Shown: positions 15,408-25,375, counted from the stretch's first letter. The stretch: 64,000 bases of DNA from Bacteroidales bacterium UBA4772 (GCA_002403305.1 DHHM01000022.1:152340-216339); one strand, 5' to 3'. The notes: generated from the letters alone by a model not told the origin. A program made the numbers and translations.

Positions 15408-18400
15408 CTAGGCAAATATATCTCTCAATTCCTTATTGCTTAGCTTGCCAATCCAGTTTTCTCCGGTGGCAACGGTCATCTCGGCCAGGTGTTTCTTGTT
15501 ACTGATCATTTCATCAATACGTTCTTCAAAGGTGTTTTTGGTGATGAAACGGTGTACCATAACATTTTTCTTTTGCCCGATGCGGTAAGCTCTGTCGGTT
15601 GCCTGGTTCTCAACTGCCGGGTTCCACCATAAATCGTAATGGATGACGTGCGTGGCGGCGGTAAGGTTCAGTCCTGTTCCGGCGGCTTTGAGCGAGAGAA
15701 CAAAGATCCTGTCGGCACGGTTATGCTGGAAGCGGTCTATCATCTCCTGACGCTGCCTGACATTGGAGCCACCGTGATAGAACAGAGGCCGGTCGCCGAA
15801 ACGGTGGGAGATAAATCGTTCCAGCAGATCGCCCATCTCCCTGAACTGGGTAAAGATGAGCACCTTCTCCCCTGCTTCAATAATGCTGTCGAGTAGTTCG
15901 AAAAGCAATTCCGTTTTGCCTGACAGTGACGGGTCATAGTTACCGTTTTTCAGAAAGTTGGTCGGGTGATTGCATATCTGCTTTAACGCCAGTATCATCT
16001 GCAGCACCAGTCCCTGTCTTTTAAACAATGACTGGCTGTCCGGCCCGGTCACTCCTTCAATCTCATCCATCGCCATCCGCATGGTTTTTTCATAGAGTGC
16101 AGCCTGTTGCCCCGTCAGCAGTGCATACTGATTTTGTTCTACCTTATCAGGCAGATCCGAGATAATGGACTTGTCCGTTTTCATGCGGCGCATCATGAAC
16201 GGAGAGGTTATCTTGCGGAATCTTGCCACTGCCTGTTCATCATTGAATACCTGAATAGGTTCGGCGAATTCAGATCTGAAAGTTTTCTCATTGCCGAGGT
16301 AGCCCTTATTTGTGAAATCCATGATAGACCAGAATTCTGTCAGTCGGTTTTCAACCGGTGTTCCGCTCATGGCAATGCGAATATTGGCAGGGATGCTTTT
16401 AGTCGCTTTGGTCTGTGCCGTATCATGGTTTTTAATGTTTTGCGCTTCATCAATGATCATTACCTGCCATTTCTGTTTCTTCAGAAGCTCGGCATCACTG
16501 CGAAGCACACCGTAGGTGGTAAGCATTATATCGGCATCAAACTGTTTTATGTCGCGTACGCCTCCATGATAAATGTGGGAGGAGAGGGAGGGGGCGAATT
16601 TCCGGATTTCCGACTGCCAGTTTGTGAGCAATCCCGTGGGAACAACCACTAGCGCTTTATATTTATCGTTCAAGGCATTTTCTTCCTTTAATTTCATCAG
16701 GATGGAGATAACCTGCACTGTCTTGCCCAGACCCATATCGTCGGCGATGATACTACCGAACCCGATGCGGCTGTTCCGGTACATCCACGAGTAACCCCGT
16801 TTCTGGTATGGCCGGAGTATGGCAATCAGTCCTGCCGGCAACATAATATCTTCAGCTGAAGTGAGTTCCCTTATCAGTTCTCGTACTTCGCCGGTAAGCA
16901 GAACCGGGGCTCCTTCATATTCCTCCGACAGGGCTGTTTGGAGTAACTGATAGGAGTTCAGGCTTTTATCGGCGCTGAAAAACTTATACAGTTTTTCCAT
17001 TTCCGGTTCGCTGACATAGATATAGTTCTCTTTGAAACGGAAGAGACCCGAAGCGTTGGTAAGCAGTTTCCTGAACTCATCGGGCGAGACAATGGTATCA
17101 CCCAGCGCGACTTGCCAGTCGAACGAGAGCAGATCATCCAGGCGCACGTAGCCCTGCTGTTCGGCATTTCGTCTGAGCTTCACTGTCGCTTTGGGACGAA
17201 TCAGCTCCTGCAACGATTTCGGGAGCATGATCTTTATGCCCAACAGCCGAACGGCAGGCAACATATCCATCAGGAACGGGGCAAACTCACTGATGTCAAA
17301 TATTATGGGTTGATTGCCGCCCGAGTTGATATGTGTGTCGAGTCCTTTTATAAACGGTGACAGCAGGGAAAGTGACTGCAGTATCCTGAACCGTTGCTTT
17401 TCATATTGTTTGTCCTGCAGTATTTTTGTAACGGGAACCGGCAGGTTTTCTGCATCCGATTCATCCTCAATACTTACCTGCACGTCAAACTGTTCATTGC
17501 CGAGCTCTGACACAGTTATTACCGGCTTGTAGTTTTCGGTGCTAAGGTGAAACCGGTCAAGCCAAACCTTCACGCCGCCACTCAGCGCGTTTTCTCCCAC
17601 GCCGGTGAAAGTGTAAGCCTTGTTTTTAAAGAAGAAATCTTCGAACAGATCGCCGTTTGATGGCGGCGAAAGACGGGAAACCAGTTCGGTGACAACTATG
17701 GAAAGCAATTCATTCGTCTGGTTTTTAAGAGACAAAAGCTGCCTCGTGCCCCGCACTGTTTTGGGCGACAGGAGCAACCCCGGCGGCAGGATTTTGTCCA
17801 TTTTCCCTGTCATAAGACGTACCTCGCTGTCAATCAAAGCCGGAAGCCAGCGGATGATAAAATGCTTGTTGCCAAGCTGCACTATTTGCGGAACTATATT
17901 CCCGTTGGCAATCAAATGCAATGATGCGAGAATAATTTTGTGAAGAGCAGCTATCGAAGGCTGATAGTCTGGCAGATGGCCGGTATTAAGCCGGTAAACT
18001 GCAGGAATGAGTTGAGTCAGCTTTTTCAGCGAATGGTGTTCCCCCAGGATCTGAACGTCATGATCACTGTCAATAGAAAGTGAGACAGTTGAATGATGGT
18101 TGACCTCGGGATGATTGGTCTCTGCAGGGAAGTGGGCATCAAAATCGAGTTTTCTGCTTAAAACACGCCTGGCTGATTTGGTATTGCGCAGAAACTGCAG
18201 TGAGAATTTTTCGCGGAAATTACCTCCCGGGTAGAACGGCGGGGCCTCCGGCAGCAGGTGCACCAAAGCTTCGGAGATATCGTTCAGTGTGGAGAAATCG
18301 ACACGGTCGTAAACTTTTTCTTCATCGTAGCCACTCCTCAGGCTCTTTCTTGTTTTCAGGAGACCAGAGAGTTTTAAAATCTCAGTCTTTTTAGGGTTAG

Positions 18401-18920
18401 CCACAAAAATTCCCCGCTTCTTCAACTCTTCAATGAGATTAACCTTATGGATTGCGAAGACGAGAAAGGGATTGTTGTCAATCTCACGGCTCACCATGTA
18501 AATAACTGAGGCCAGGTGCTTACATGGCACCGCCCAGTCAGGGCATGTGCATTGCATCTTAAAATCAGTCCATTGTTTTGGAAATACCTTCAGTCCTGCC
18601 CCTTCGGCTATGGGCAGCAATTCAGGATCGAGCTCACGGTTCAGCAACCTGGAGATCAGGGCCGGGCGTTTGATTATCTCCTGCATGAGTATTTCGATCT
18701 CCTCCCCGAAAAAAGGGGGGACGATCAGGGTCACACTGTAGGGCGTGGGGCGACTGCCGGCCACTCTGGCTTTAATTATATTTTCCCTGATCTTTATATC
18801 CTTCACATATCCGTTACGGGCATAGGACGCGCCCCGAGGCAGGCGGTTGTCATAGTCCACGTTTGCCAGGGAACGCAGCCATTGCTCGCCCCACCATGTT
18901 TTTCCAAATTGCATAACCAT
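15408..18920 (-). CDS. SNF2-family helicase-like ATPase with SWIM zinc finger
   Basis: 1170 residues. An N-terminal SWIM finger C-T-C with C-K-H (Cys124, Cys126, Cys133, His135) precedes a long middle region and a C-terminal SNF2 motor. Walker A is D-D-M-G-L-G-K-T (Lys733), the DEAH-like box is I-I-D-E-A-Q, and the second RecA lobe ends with R-A-Y-R-I-G-Q. Such proteins move along DNA and are thought to remodel protein-DNA complexes such as stalled RNA polymerase; the bacterial SWIM/SNF2 type is poorly characterised. It converges with the kinase-protease gene across 30 nt. The start could also be the ATG 6 nt downstream. No clear promoter element was found. Confidence 0.93.
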   Translation of the reverse strand: MVMQFGKTWWGEQWLRSLANVDYDNRLPRGASYARNGYVKDIKIRENIIKARVAGSRPTPYSVTLIVPPFFGEEIEILMQEIIKRPALISRLLNRELDPELLPIAEGAGLKVFPKQWTDFKMQCTCPDWAVPCKHLASVIYMVSREIDNNPFLVFAIHKVNLIEELKKRGIFVANPKKTEILKLSGLLKTRKSLRSGYDEEKVYDRVDFSTLNDISEALVHLLPEAPPFYPGGNFREKFSLQFLRNTKSARRVLSRKLDFDAHFPAETNHPEVNHHSTVSLSIDSDHDVQILGEHHSLKKLTQLIPAVYRLNTGHLPDYQPSIAALHKIILASLHLIANGNIVPQIVQLGNKHFIIRWLPALIDSEVRLMTGKMDKILPPGLLLSPKTVRGTRQLLSLKNQTNELLSIVVTELVSRLSPPSNGDLFEDFFFKNKAYTFTGVGENALSGGVKVWLDRFHLSTENYKPVITVSELGNEQFDVQVSIEDESDAENLPVPVTKILQDKQYEKQRFRILQSLSLLSPFIKGLDTHINSGGNQPIIFDISEFAPFLMDMLPAVRLLGIKIMLPKSLQELIRPKATVKLRRNAEQQGYVRLDDLLSFDWQVALGDTIVSPDEFRKLLTNASGLFRFKENYIYVSEPEMEKLYKFFSADKSLNSYQLLQTALSEEYEGAPVLLTGEVRELIRELTSAEDIMLPAGLIAILRPYQKRGYSWMYRNSRIGFGSIIADDMGLGKTVQVISILMKLKEENALNDKYKALVVVPTGLLTNWQSEIRKFAPSLSSHIYHGGVRDIKQFDADIMLTTYGVLRSDAELLKKQKWQVMIIDEAQNIKNHDTAQTKATKSIPANIRIAMSGTPVENRLTEFWSIMDFTNKGYLGNEKTFRSEFAEPIQVFNDEQAVARFRKITSPFMMRRMKTDKSIISDLPDKVEQNQYALLTGQQAALYEKTMRMAMDEIEGVTGPDSQSLFKRQGLVLQMILALKQICNHPTNFLKNGNYDPSLSGKTELLFELLDSIIEAGEKVLIFTQFREMGDLLERFISHRFGDRPLFYHGGSNVRQRQEMIDRFQHNRADRIFVLSLKAAGTGLNLTAATHVIHYDLWWNPAVENQATDRAYRIGQKKNVMVHRFITKNTFEERIDEMISNKKHLAEMTVATGENWIGKLSNKELRDIFA

Positions 18921-19069
18921 AATTTGCCAGCTATTTTAAACGGAGGTAAGATGTAAATCTAATGCATTGAAAATTATTTTTACTCATTGTTTTTTATTTT
19001 TTTATGCAGCCTCACTGGCGTTGTCCATTCAGGAAATCAATCTGATTTTCATTTATCACTGCTTTAAGG

Positions 19070-19077
19070 TAGTTTTG
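19070..19077 (+). promoter_or_regulatory. Promoter -7 element (TAGTTTTG) of metH
   Basis: Exact TAnnTTTG match 22 nt before the TTG start of metH. No SAM-responsive or cobalamin-responsive leader was recognised in the 140 nt upstream. Confidence 0.5.
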
Positions 19078-19099
19078 CGGAACTAAAAACCGTCAGACA

Positions 19100-22000
19100 T
19101 TGAAAAGATCTGTCAGAGAGGTATTGGCTGAGAGGGTCCTGGTCCTCGACGGGGCCATGGGCACCATGATACAGCGCCACCGGCTTACCGAGGAGCAGTA
19201 CCGCGGTCAGCAGTTTGTGTCGCACCCTCAGCCGCTGAAGGGCAATAACGACCTGCTCAGCATCACGCAGCCTGACATCATACGCAACATTCATCTCGAA
19301 TACCTGGAGGCCGGTGCTGACATTATCAGTACCAACACATTCAACGCCAGCAGGATATCACAGGCCGACTATGGCATTGGGGATTGTGTCCAGGCCATAA
19401 ACGTTGCTGCCGCCACGCTGGCGAGTGAGGCTGCAGAGCAGTATACCGGCCGGATGGGCAGGGAGGTGTGGGTGGCAGGATCAGTAGGTCCCACCAACCG
19501 CACTGCCTCCATGTCGCCCGACGTCAATGATCCGGGTGTCCGCACCGTCACCTTCGCTGACCTGGCGGAGGCTTACGGGGAGCAGGTGAGAGGACTCATC
19601 GACGGAGGGGTGGATATCATCCTGGTGGAGACGGTGTTTGACGGGCTGAATGCCAAGGCGGCACTCTTTGCCATCAGCGGTGTCCTGGAGGAGAAGGGTG
19701 TTGAGATTCCCGTCATGGTCTCCGGCACCATCACCGATGCCAGCGGCCGCACGCTGACGGGACAGACCCTCGAGGCGTTTCTCATTACCATGTCTCACTA
19801 CCCGCTGCTGAGCATAGGGCTCAACTGCGCCCTGGGAGCCGAACAGCTCAGGCCCTTCGTGGAGGAGATGTCGGCAAAGGCACCCTTCTTTGTCTCGGCA
19901 CATCCCAATGCCGGGCTGCCAAACCAGTTTGCGGAGTACGACCAGTCGCCCGATTATATGGGCAACATCATAAAGAGTTTTCTGCAGAACGGCTGGGTGA
20001 ACATCATCGGCGGCTGCTGCGGCACCACCCCTGACCACGTACGTGTGATAGCCTCGCTGGCTGCCGGGCAGAGGCCGCGCAGCGTTCCGGAGAGGAAGCA
20101 CATAACGGCGCTGGCGGGGTTGGAGCCGCTGGTGATCCGTCCCGATACCAACTTCATCAACATAGGTGAGCGTACCAATGTCGCCGGCTCCATAAAATTT
20201 GCAAGGCTGATACGCGAGGGTAACTTCCAGGCGGCGCTCGATGTGGCGCGCGACCAGGTGGAGGGCGGAGCGCAGGTTATTGACATATGCATGGACGACG
20301 CCATGATCGACGGTGTGGCGGCAATAACCCGCTTCATCAACCTGGTCATGAGTGAGCCTGACATAGCGAAGCTGCCCATCATGGTCGACTCCTCGAAATG
20401 GGAGGTGCTGGAGGCCGGACTGCAGTGCATACAGGGCAAGCCGGTGGTCAACTCCATCAGCCTGAAGGAGGGCGAGGAGGATTTCCTGAAGAAGGCACGG
20501 CTGGTGCGGCGCTACGGTGCTGCAGCCGTGGTCATGCTCTTCGATGAGCGTGGACAGGCAGACACCTTCGGGAGAAGAAAAGAGGTGGCTGACAGGTCGT
20601 ACCGGCTGCTGACGGAGGAGACAGGTTTTCCGCCGGAAGATATTTTCATAGACCCCAACATACTGGCCATTGCCACGGGCATAGAGGAGCACAACAACTA
20701 CGCCGTTGACTATATCAGATGCACGGAATATATCAAGGCTAACCTGCCGCATGCCAGGGTGAGTGGCGGGGTGAGTAACCTCTCCTTCTCCTTCCGGGGC
20801 AATAACCCGGTGAGGGAGGCGATGCACTCCGTCTTCCTCTATCATGCCATCAGGGCAGGGATGGACATGGGGATCGTCAACCCCGGCCTGCTGCAGGTAT
20901 ATACCTCCATAGAGCCCGACCTGCTTCAGCTGACAGAGGATGTGGTGCTTAACCGCAGGAAGGACGCCACAGACAGGCTGCTGCAGTATGCTTCGGGAAT
21001 GAAGGAGGAGAAGCAGGAGGAGACCACAAAACGACTGGAGTGGAGGGATGCTGATGTGGTGAGCCGCATAAAGCATGCGCTGGTAAACGGCATTGACACT
21101 TTCATCGAGGATGACATTGAGGAGGCGCGCCCGCAGTACGAGAGGGCGCTGAGGGTGATAGAGGGTCCGCTGATGGACGGCATGAACGAGGTGGGCGACC
21201 TGTTCGGGTCGGGGCGCATGTTCCTGCCGCAGGTGGTCAAGAGCGCCAGGGTGATGAAGAAGGCTGTGGCACGGCTGACACCCTACATAGAGGCGGAGAC
21301 GAAGAGCGGCGAGGCATCATCGGCCGGCAAGGTGCTGCTGGCAACGGTCAGGGGCGACGTGCATGACATCGGGAAGAACATCGTGGGAGTGATACTCTCA
21401 TGCAATAACTACAAGGTGATAGACCTGGGGGTGATGGTGCCGGCGGAGAAGATACTGGAGACAGCTGAAAAAGAGAAGGTTGACTTTATCGGACTGTCGG
21501 GACTGATAACGCCGTCGCTTGAGGAGATGGTGCATATCGCATCGCTGATGGAGGAGCGCGGCATGAAGACGCCCCTGCTGATCGGTGGGGCAACAACCTC
21601 GGAGATACATACTGCAGTCAGGATAGCACCGGTCTATTCATACAGTGCTGTTTACGTGAAGGATGCATCGAGGGCTGTGCCCGTGATGTCGGGACTGGCT
21701 GCGGCGGACGGCTCACTGGGGGTGTCGTTGAAGGAGAAGTACGAGAAACTGCGCAGGGACCATGAGGCATCACGCAGGGAGAAGAGGCTGGTATCGCTGA
21801 GGGCAGCAAGAGAGAACGGGTTGCGCACCGTGACTCCCATGCATGCCCCGGCTAAACCGGGAGTGATCAACTCCGGGCCGGTGAGTCTGAGGACGCTTGC
21901 TGAGTATATCGACTGGACATTTTTCTTCTTCGCATGGAAGATCAACGGCAAGTATCCGGATATATTCAATGACCCTGTCAAGGGCGCCGAGGCTAAAAAG

Positions 22001-22792
22001 TTGTATGATGATGCCCTGGCGATGATTGAGAGGATCATTAACGAGGAGCTGATGGTTGCCGAGGCCCTGTCAGGTATCTTCCCGGCGGAGCGTCACGGCG
22101 ACGATGTGAGGCTGATCACCGGTGAACCCGGCGGCGGCGCAATATCCGGCAAATCGCGCGGCGGCAACGTGTCAGCCGGTGGATCCGGCAGCGGCACCGG
22201 CACCGGCGAGGCGTGGCTGCGCTTTTTGCGCAACCAGGAGGAGAAGGAGGCGGGACAGCATAACCTCTGCCTGGCTGATTTCGTGGCCGAAAAAGGAGAT
22301 CATGCCGGGGTGTTTGTGGTGACGGTCAACCCTGTGGCACAGTTGCCTGAAGGAATTGCCGGTGACGATTATATCACTATTATGTTCCGGATCCTTGCCG
22401 ACCGCTTTGCCGAGGCTGCTGCCGAATGGCTGCACCGCGAGATACGTGTCAGGCACTGGGGCTATGCCCCTGACGAGGCGCTCACGGCGGCGGAGATGTT
22501 CAAGGTGAAATACCAGGGCATCAGACCTGCGCCGGGGTATCCTGCATGTCCCGATCATACCGGCAAGCAGGTGATCTTTGACCTTTTACGGGCGCCGGAG
22601 ACGATAGGCGTGACGCTGACGGAGAGCTTCGTGATGGTGCCTGTTTCTTCAGTTTGCGGTTATATCTTTGCATCGCCGGAATCGTCATATTTCAACGTGG
22701 GCACAATAGGAAGGGACCAGCTTGAGGACTATGCTGCCCGGTGTGAGATAACCGTTGAGGAGGCGGCAAGATGGCTGGCACCGAATCTTTAG
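19100..22792 (+). CDS. metH: Cobalamin-dependent methionine synthase
   Basis: 1230 residues, close to the E. coli enzyme. Domain order: homocysteine-binding barrel (1-330, with the zinc cysteine pair G-G-C-C-G-T near 295), pterin-binding barrel (350-620), cap (650-740), B12-binding domain with D-V-H-D-I-G (His755 is the cobalt ligand), and the AdoMet reactivation domain (890-1230). It makes methionine from homocysteine and methyl-tetrahydrofolate. No ATG is available near the front; the frame begins with TTG (M-K-R-S-V-R). The reactivation domain contains a Gly/Ser-rich insert of about 30 residues near 1015-1045, probably a flexible surface loop. metF follows after 9 nt. Confidence 0.97.
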   Translation: MKRSVREVLAERVLVLDGAMGTMIQRHRLTEEQYRGQQFVSHPQPLKGNNDLLSITQPDIIRNIHLEYLEAGADIISTNTFNASRISQADYGIGDCVQAINVAAATLASEAAEQYTGRMGREVWVAGSVGPTNRTASMSPDVNDPGVRTVTFADLAEAYGEQVRGLIDGGVDIILVETVFDGLNAKAALFAISGVLEEKGVEIPVMVSGTITDASGRTLTGQTLEAFLITMSHYPLLSIGLNCALGAEQLRPFVEEMSAKAPFFVSAHPNAGLPNQFAEYDQSPDYMGNIIKSFLQNGWVNIIGGCCGTTPDHVRVIASLAAGQRPRSVPERKHITALAGLEPLVIRPDTNFINIGERTNVAGSIKFARLIREGNFQAALDVARDQVEGGAQVIDICMDDAMIDGVAAITRFINLVMSEPDIAKLPIMVDSSKWEVLEAGLQCIQGKPVVNSISLKEGEEDFLKKARLVRRYGAAAVVMLFDERGQADTFGRRKEVADRSYRLLTEETGFPPEDIFIDPNILAIATGIEEHNNYAVDYIRCTEYIKANLPHARVSGGVSNLSFSFRGNNPVREAMHSVFLYHAIRAGMDMGIVNPGLLQVYTSIEPDLLQLTEDVVLNRRKDATDRLLQYASGMKEEKQEETTKRLEWRDADVVSRIKHALVNGIDTFIEDDIEEARPQYERALRVIEGPLMDGMNEVGDLFGSGRMFLPQVVKSARVMKKAVARLTPYIEAETKSGEASSAGKVLLATVRGDVHDIGKNIVGVILSCNNYKVIDLGVMVPAEKILETAEKEKVDFIGLSGLITPSLEEMVHIASLMEERGMKTPLLIGGATTSEIHTAVRIAPVYSYSAVYVKDASRAVPVMSGLAAADGSLGVSLKEKYEKLRRDHEASRREKRLVSLRAARENGLRTVTPMHAPAKPGVINSGPVSLRTLAEYIDWTFFFFAWKINGKYPDIFNDPVKGAEAKKLYDDALAMIERIINEELMVAEALSGIFPAERHGDDVRLITGEPGGGAISGKSRGGNVSAGGSGSGTGTGEAWLRFLRNQEEKEAGQHNLCLADFVAEKGDHAGVFVVTVNPVAQLPEGIAGDDYITIMFRILADRFAEAAAEWLHREIRVRHWGYAPDEALTAAEMFKVKYQGIRPAPGYPACPDHTGKQVIFDLLRAPETIGVTLTESFVMVPVSSVCGYIFASPESSYFNVGTIGRDQLEDYAARCEITVEEAARWLAPNL

Positions 22793-22801
22793 ATTTGCAT
22801 A

Positions 22802-23764
22802 ATGAAAGGACCGACAGTAATTGATCTCATAAACAGCTCGAAGAGGCCGCTCTTCACCTTTGAGCTGCTGCCGCCGCTGAAAGGGCACAGCATTGAGCGT
22901 ATATACAACACCATTGAGGGACTGCTGGAATACGAGCCGGCATATATCAACTTTACCTCGCACCGCAATGAGGTGGTGCTGACGGAGAGGCCCGACGGGC
23001 TGCTGGAGAGGCGTACGAGCCGTAAGCGGCCCGGGACCATAGCCCTTGCCGCTGCAGTGAAGTACAAGTATAATGTCAACGTGGTGCCGCACATCCTCTG
23101 CGGCGGCTTCTCGAAGGAGGAAACGGAGAACGCTCTGATAGAGATGAATTTTCTGGGTATCAATGATGTGCTGGCCCTTCGTGGGGATCCTCCCAGGGGC
23201 AGTCGTGTCTTCATACCGGATCCCGGAGGCCACAGGAACACCGACGAGCTGGTGCAGCAGATAACCGATATGAACCGCGGCCATTATCTTGACCCGGATC
23301 TGAAGAACACTGCTGCAACATCTTTCTGCATAGGTGTGGCCGGTTATCCCGAGAAGCATTTTGAGGCTCCGAATATGAAGAGTGACATGGTCAACCTGAA
23401 GCGCAAGGTGGATGCGGGAGCGTGTTACATTGTCACGCAGATGTTTTTCGACAATGAAAAATTCTATGCCTTCCGTGATGCCCTGCGCGCCATGGGTGTG
23501 ACAGTGCCGCTGATACCCGGCATCAAACCTGTCTCGGCCATGACCGATGTTAATCTCCTGCCTCAGACCTTCCATATCGACCTGCCTGAGGAGCTGGTTC
23601 ACGAGCTGTCAAGATGCCGCAGTGATGAGGAGGCGAGAGAGGTGGGCATAGAGTGGGCGGCGGAGCAGAGCCGCGACCTCCTGAAAAACGAAGTGCCGGG
23701 GATACATTACTATACCCTCGGCAGATCGGATAACATTGCGCGTATTGTCAAAGCCTCGTTCTAG
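22802..23764 (+). CDS. metF: 5,10-methylenetetrahydrofolate reductase
   Basis: 320 residues, FAD-dependent TIM barrel. Recognisable parts include F-T-F-E-L-L-P-P near the front, then N-F-T-S-H-R, then N-D-V-L-A-L-R-G-D-P-P and the I-T-Q-M-F-F-D motif. It supplies methyl-tetrahydrofolate to MetH, whose gene lies 9 nt upstream, so metH-metF is an operon. The final codons and stop are duplicated in tandem downstream. Confidence 0.97.
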   Translation: MKGPTVIDLINSSKRPLFTFELLPPLKGHSIERIYNTIEGLLEYEPAYINFTSHRNEVVLTERPDGLLERRTSRKRPGTIALAAAVKYKYNVNVVPHILCGGFSKEETENALIEMNFLGINDVLALRGDPPRGSRVFIPDPGGHRNTDELVQQITDMNRGHYLDPDLKNTAATSFCIGVAGYPEKHFEAPNMKSDMVNLKRKVDAGACYIVTQMFFDNEKFYAFRDALRAMGVTVPLIPGIKPVSAMTDVNLLPQTFHIDLPEELVHELSRCRSDEEAREVGIEWAAEQSRDLLKNEVPGIHYYTLGRSDNIARIVKASF

Positions 23765-23851
23765 AGCCCGCTGGTCTGCCCGGCCCCAATAGTCAAAGCC
23801 TCGTTCTAGAGCCCGCTGGTCTGCCCGGCCCCAATAGTCAAAGCCTCGTTC
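23747..23851 (+). repeat. 45-bp tandem repeat across the end of metF
   Basis: Two full copies (23747-23791 and 23792-23836), nearly identical, plus a 15-nt partial third copy. The first copy contains the metF stop codon. The near-identity suggests a recent event. Confidence 0.9.
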
Positions 23852-23934
23852 CGGCGGCCGATAACCTGCCGGCTCGAATTGTCCGGGCTTCAGATCACAG
23901 GCTGAAAAGTCTGCCCGGTGCGAACTCTCAGAGA

Positions 23935-25200
23935 CTATTTCAGAAGGCCGAAAGCCTTTTTTATTGCAGCCACCCTGTTGAGTTCCTCCCACTTGAAGAG
24001 GGTGACCTTCATGGTCTTGTCCGGTTTCTCATTGAATGACCTGAAGGTCTTCTCCACCGTGACGGGTGTGCGACCCATGTGACCGTAGGCGGCCGTTTCG
24101 AGGTAGATCGGCTTGCGCAGCCCGTACTCCTTCTCTATCATCGCAGGGCGAAGGTCGAACATCTTGCCTATCATTTCGGCAATCTCACCGTCGCTCTGTT
24201 TCACCTTTGAGGTGCCGAAGGTGTTTACATAGATGCCTACCGGCTGTGCCACGCCGATGGCGTATGATACCTGCACCAGCATCTCGCGTGCTACGCCGGC
24301 AGCGACCATATTTTTGGCTATATGACGTGCTGCGTATGCTGCCGAGCGGTCTACCTTCGAGGGGTCCTTGCCCGAGAAGGCGCCGCCGCCGTGGGCACCG
24401 CGGCCGCCGTAGGTGTCGACGATGATCTTGCGTCCCGTCAGTCCGCTGTCGCCGTGAGGCCCGCCGATGACAAACTTGCCCGTCGGGTTGACATGGTAAA
24501 TAATCTTCGAATCAAAAAGCTTTTGTAAATCCTTGCCCAGTTGCGCCTTCACCCTCGGGACCAGGATATTAATGACATCCTTTCTGATTGTCTCCAGCAT
24601 TTTTTTCTCATCCCTGTCGAAGTCGTCATGCTGCGTCGAGACCACGATGGTATGCACTCTCTTCGGTGTGCCGTCATCATTGTATTCGATGGTTACCTGC
24701 GACTTGGAGTCGGGCCTGAGGTATTTCATCTGGTTACCCTCGCGACGTATCCCGGCGAGCTGGTAGACAAGCTCGTGTGCTATGTCGAGAGAGAGGGGAA
24801 GGTAGTTGTCGGTCTCGTTGACTGCGTAGCCGAACATCATCCCCTGGTCGCCTGCGCCCTGCTCCTCCTTTGTCTGGCGGACAACGCCCTGGTTGATGTC
24901 GGGCGACTGTTCATGGATGGCAGAGAAGACGCCGCAGGAGTTGCCGTCGAACATGTATTCGGCCTTAGTGTAGCCGATTTTGTTGATGACCTCGCGGATT
25001 ATTGTCTGCACGTCGATGTAGGTTTTGGTTCTGACCTCACCGGCCACCACCACCTGTCCGGTGGTGACGAGGGTCTCACAGGCGACCTTTGAGTCGTGGT
25101 CCCATGCCAGGAAGTTGTCGAGGAGTGCGTCAGAGATCTGGTCGGCGACCTTGTCGGGGTGGCCTTCGGATACGGATTCAGAAGTAAATAAATAGCTCAT
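23935..25200 (-). CDS. metK: S-adenosylmethionine synthetase
   Basis: 421 residues. The three-domain MAT fold is evident: G-H-P-D-K-V-A-D-Q near residue 15, then G-A-G-D-Q-G-M-M-F-G, then G-R-K-I-I-V-D-T-Y-G-G and G-G-A-F-S-G-K-D-P-S-K-V-D-R-S. It makes SAM from methionine and ATP, and lies head-to-tail opposite metH-metF, which supply the methionine. The leader contains a SAM-II-like aptamer, so product feedback on metK expression is likely. Confidence 0.98.
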   Translation of the reverse strand: MSYLFTSESVSEGHPDKVADQISDALLDNFLAWDHDSKVACETLVTTGQVVVAGEVRTKTYIDVQTIIREVINKIGYTKAEYMFDGNSCGVFSAIHEQSPDINQGVVRQTKEEQGAGDQGMMFGYAVNETDNYLPLSLDIAHELVYQLAGIRREGNQMKYLRPDSKSQVTIEYNDDGTPKRVHTIVVSTQHDDFDRDEKKMLETIRKDVINILVPRVKAQLGKDLQKLFDSKIIYHVNPTGKFVIGGPHGDSGLTGRKIIVDTYGGRGAHGGGAFSGKDPSKVDRSAAYAARHIAKNMVAAGVAREMLVQVSYAIGVAQPVGIYVNTFGTSKVKQSDGEIAEMIGKMFDLRPAMIEKEYGLRKPIYLETAAYGHMGRTPVTVEKTFRSFNEKPDKTMKVTLFKWEELNRVAAIKKAFGLLK

Positions 25201-25242
25201 TTGTTAATTTTTTACGTTTAACAATGGCAGGGACGGATTGTT
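25201..25242 (-). promoter_or_regulatory. Candidate expression platform of the metK leader (two overlapping hairpins)
   Basis: On the metK strand, AACAAT (25242-25237) can pair with ATTGTT (25225-25220). Alternatively TTGTTAA (25224-25218) can pair with TTAACAA (25207-25201), which ends at the base before the ATG. The two stems share bases and exclude each other, so one could expose and the other hide the initiation region. The link to SAM binding is inference. Confidence 0.35.
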
Positions 25243-25254
25243 GGCAAAGCAGCG

Positions 25255-25312
25255 GGTGGATACCGTTTTAGCATTTTTTTCCGTGGTTGCAATCAGCGCA
25301 AATCTGTCCACC
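25255..25312 (-). promoter_or_regulatory. SAM-II-like riboswitch aptamer upstream of metK
   Basis: Reading the metK strand, the conserved SAM-II strings occur in order: GATTT, then GATTGCA, then an A-rich run, then GCTAAA. GTGG before GATTT pairs with CCAC after GATTGCAA to form P1. The downstream TCCACC (25260-25255) can instead pair with the whole GGTGGA (25312-25307), giving a competing stem. It sits about 55 nt before the metK ATG and 16 nt after a -7 promoter element. The SAM-II class is known from alphaproteobacteria and some Bacteroidota. Confidence 0.72.
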
Positions 25313-25327
25313 TGTCGTATAACGGTA

Positions 25328-25335
25328 CAAAGATA
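25328..25335 (-). promoter_or_regulatory. Promoter -7 element (TATCTTTG) of metK
   Basis: Exact TAnnTTTG match just upstream of the SAM-II-like aptamer, which places the aptamer at the 5' end of the transcript as expected. Confidence 0.6.
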
Positions 25336-25340
25336 ATAAA

Positions 25341-25375
25341 ATTTCCGATTTCCGATTTCCGATTTCCGATTTGCG
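25341..25375. repeat. Heptamer array (ATTTCCG)4 ATTTGCG
   Basis: Five exact 7-bp units directly upstream of the metK promoter. The same heptamer family occurs on the other side of the gldA-like gene. The remaining 25376-25502 shows no gene or other feature. Confidence 0.9.

Noticed and set aside
18957..19099. Riboswitch upstream of metH
   Set aside because: CTGATTTTC and CACTGCTTTAAGG loosely recall SAM-II strings, but the order and spacing do not form the aptamer.
19481..21076. 531-residue open frame antisense to metH
   Set aside because: It lies wholly inside the conserved metH coding region, has His/Gln/Arg-rich shadow composition and no promoter or recognisable motif.
22685..23602. 305-residue antisense frame over metF
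   Set aside because: It opposes a clear metF with family-wide motifs and has no features of its own.
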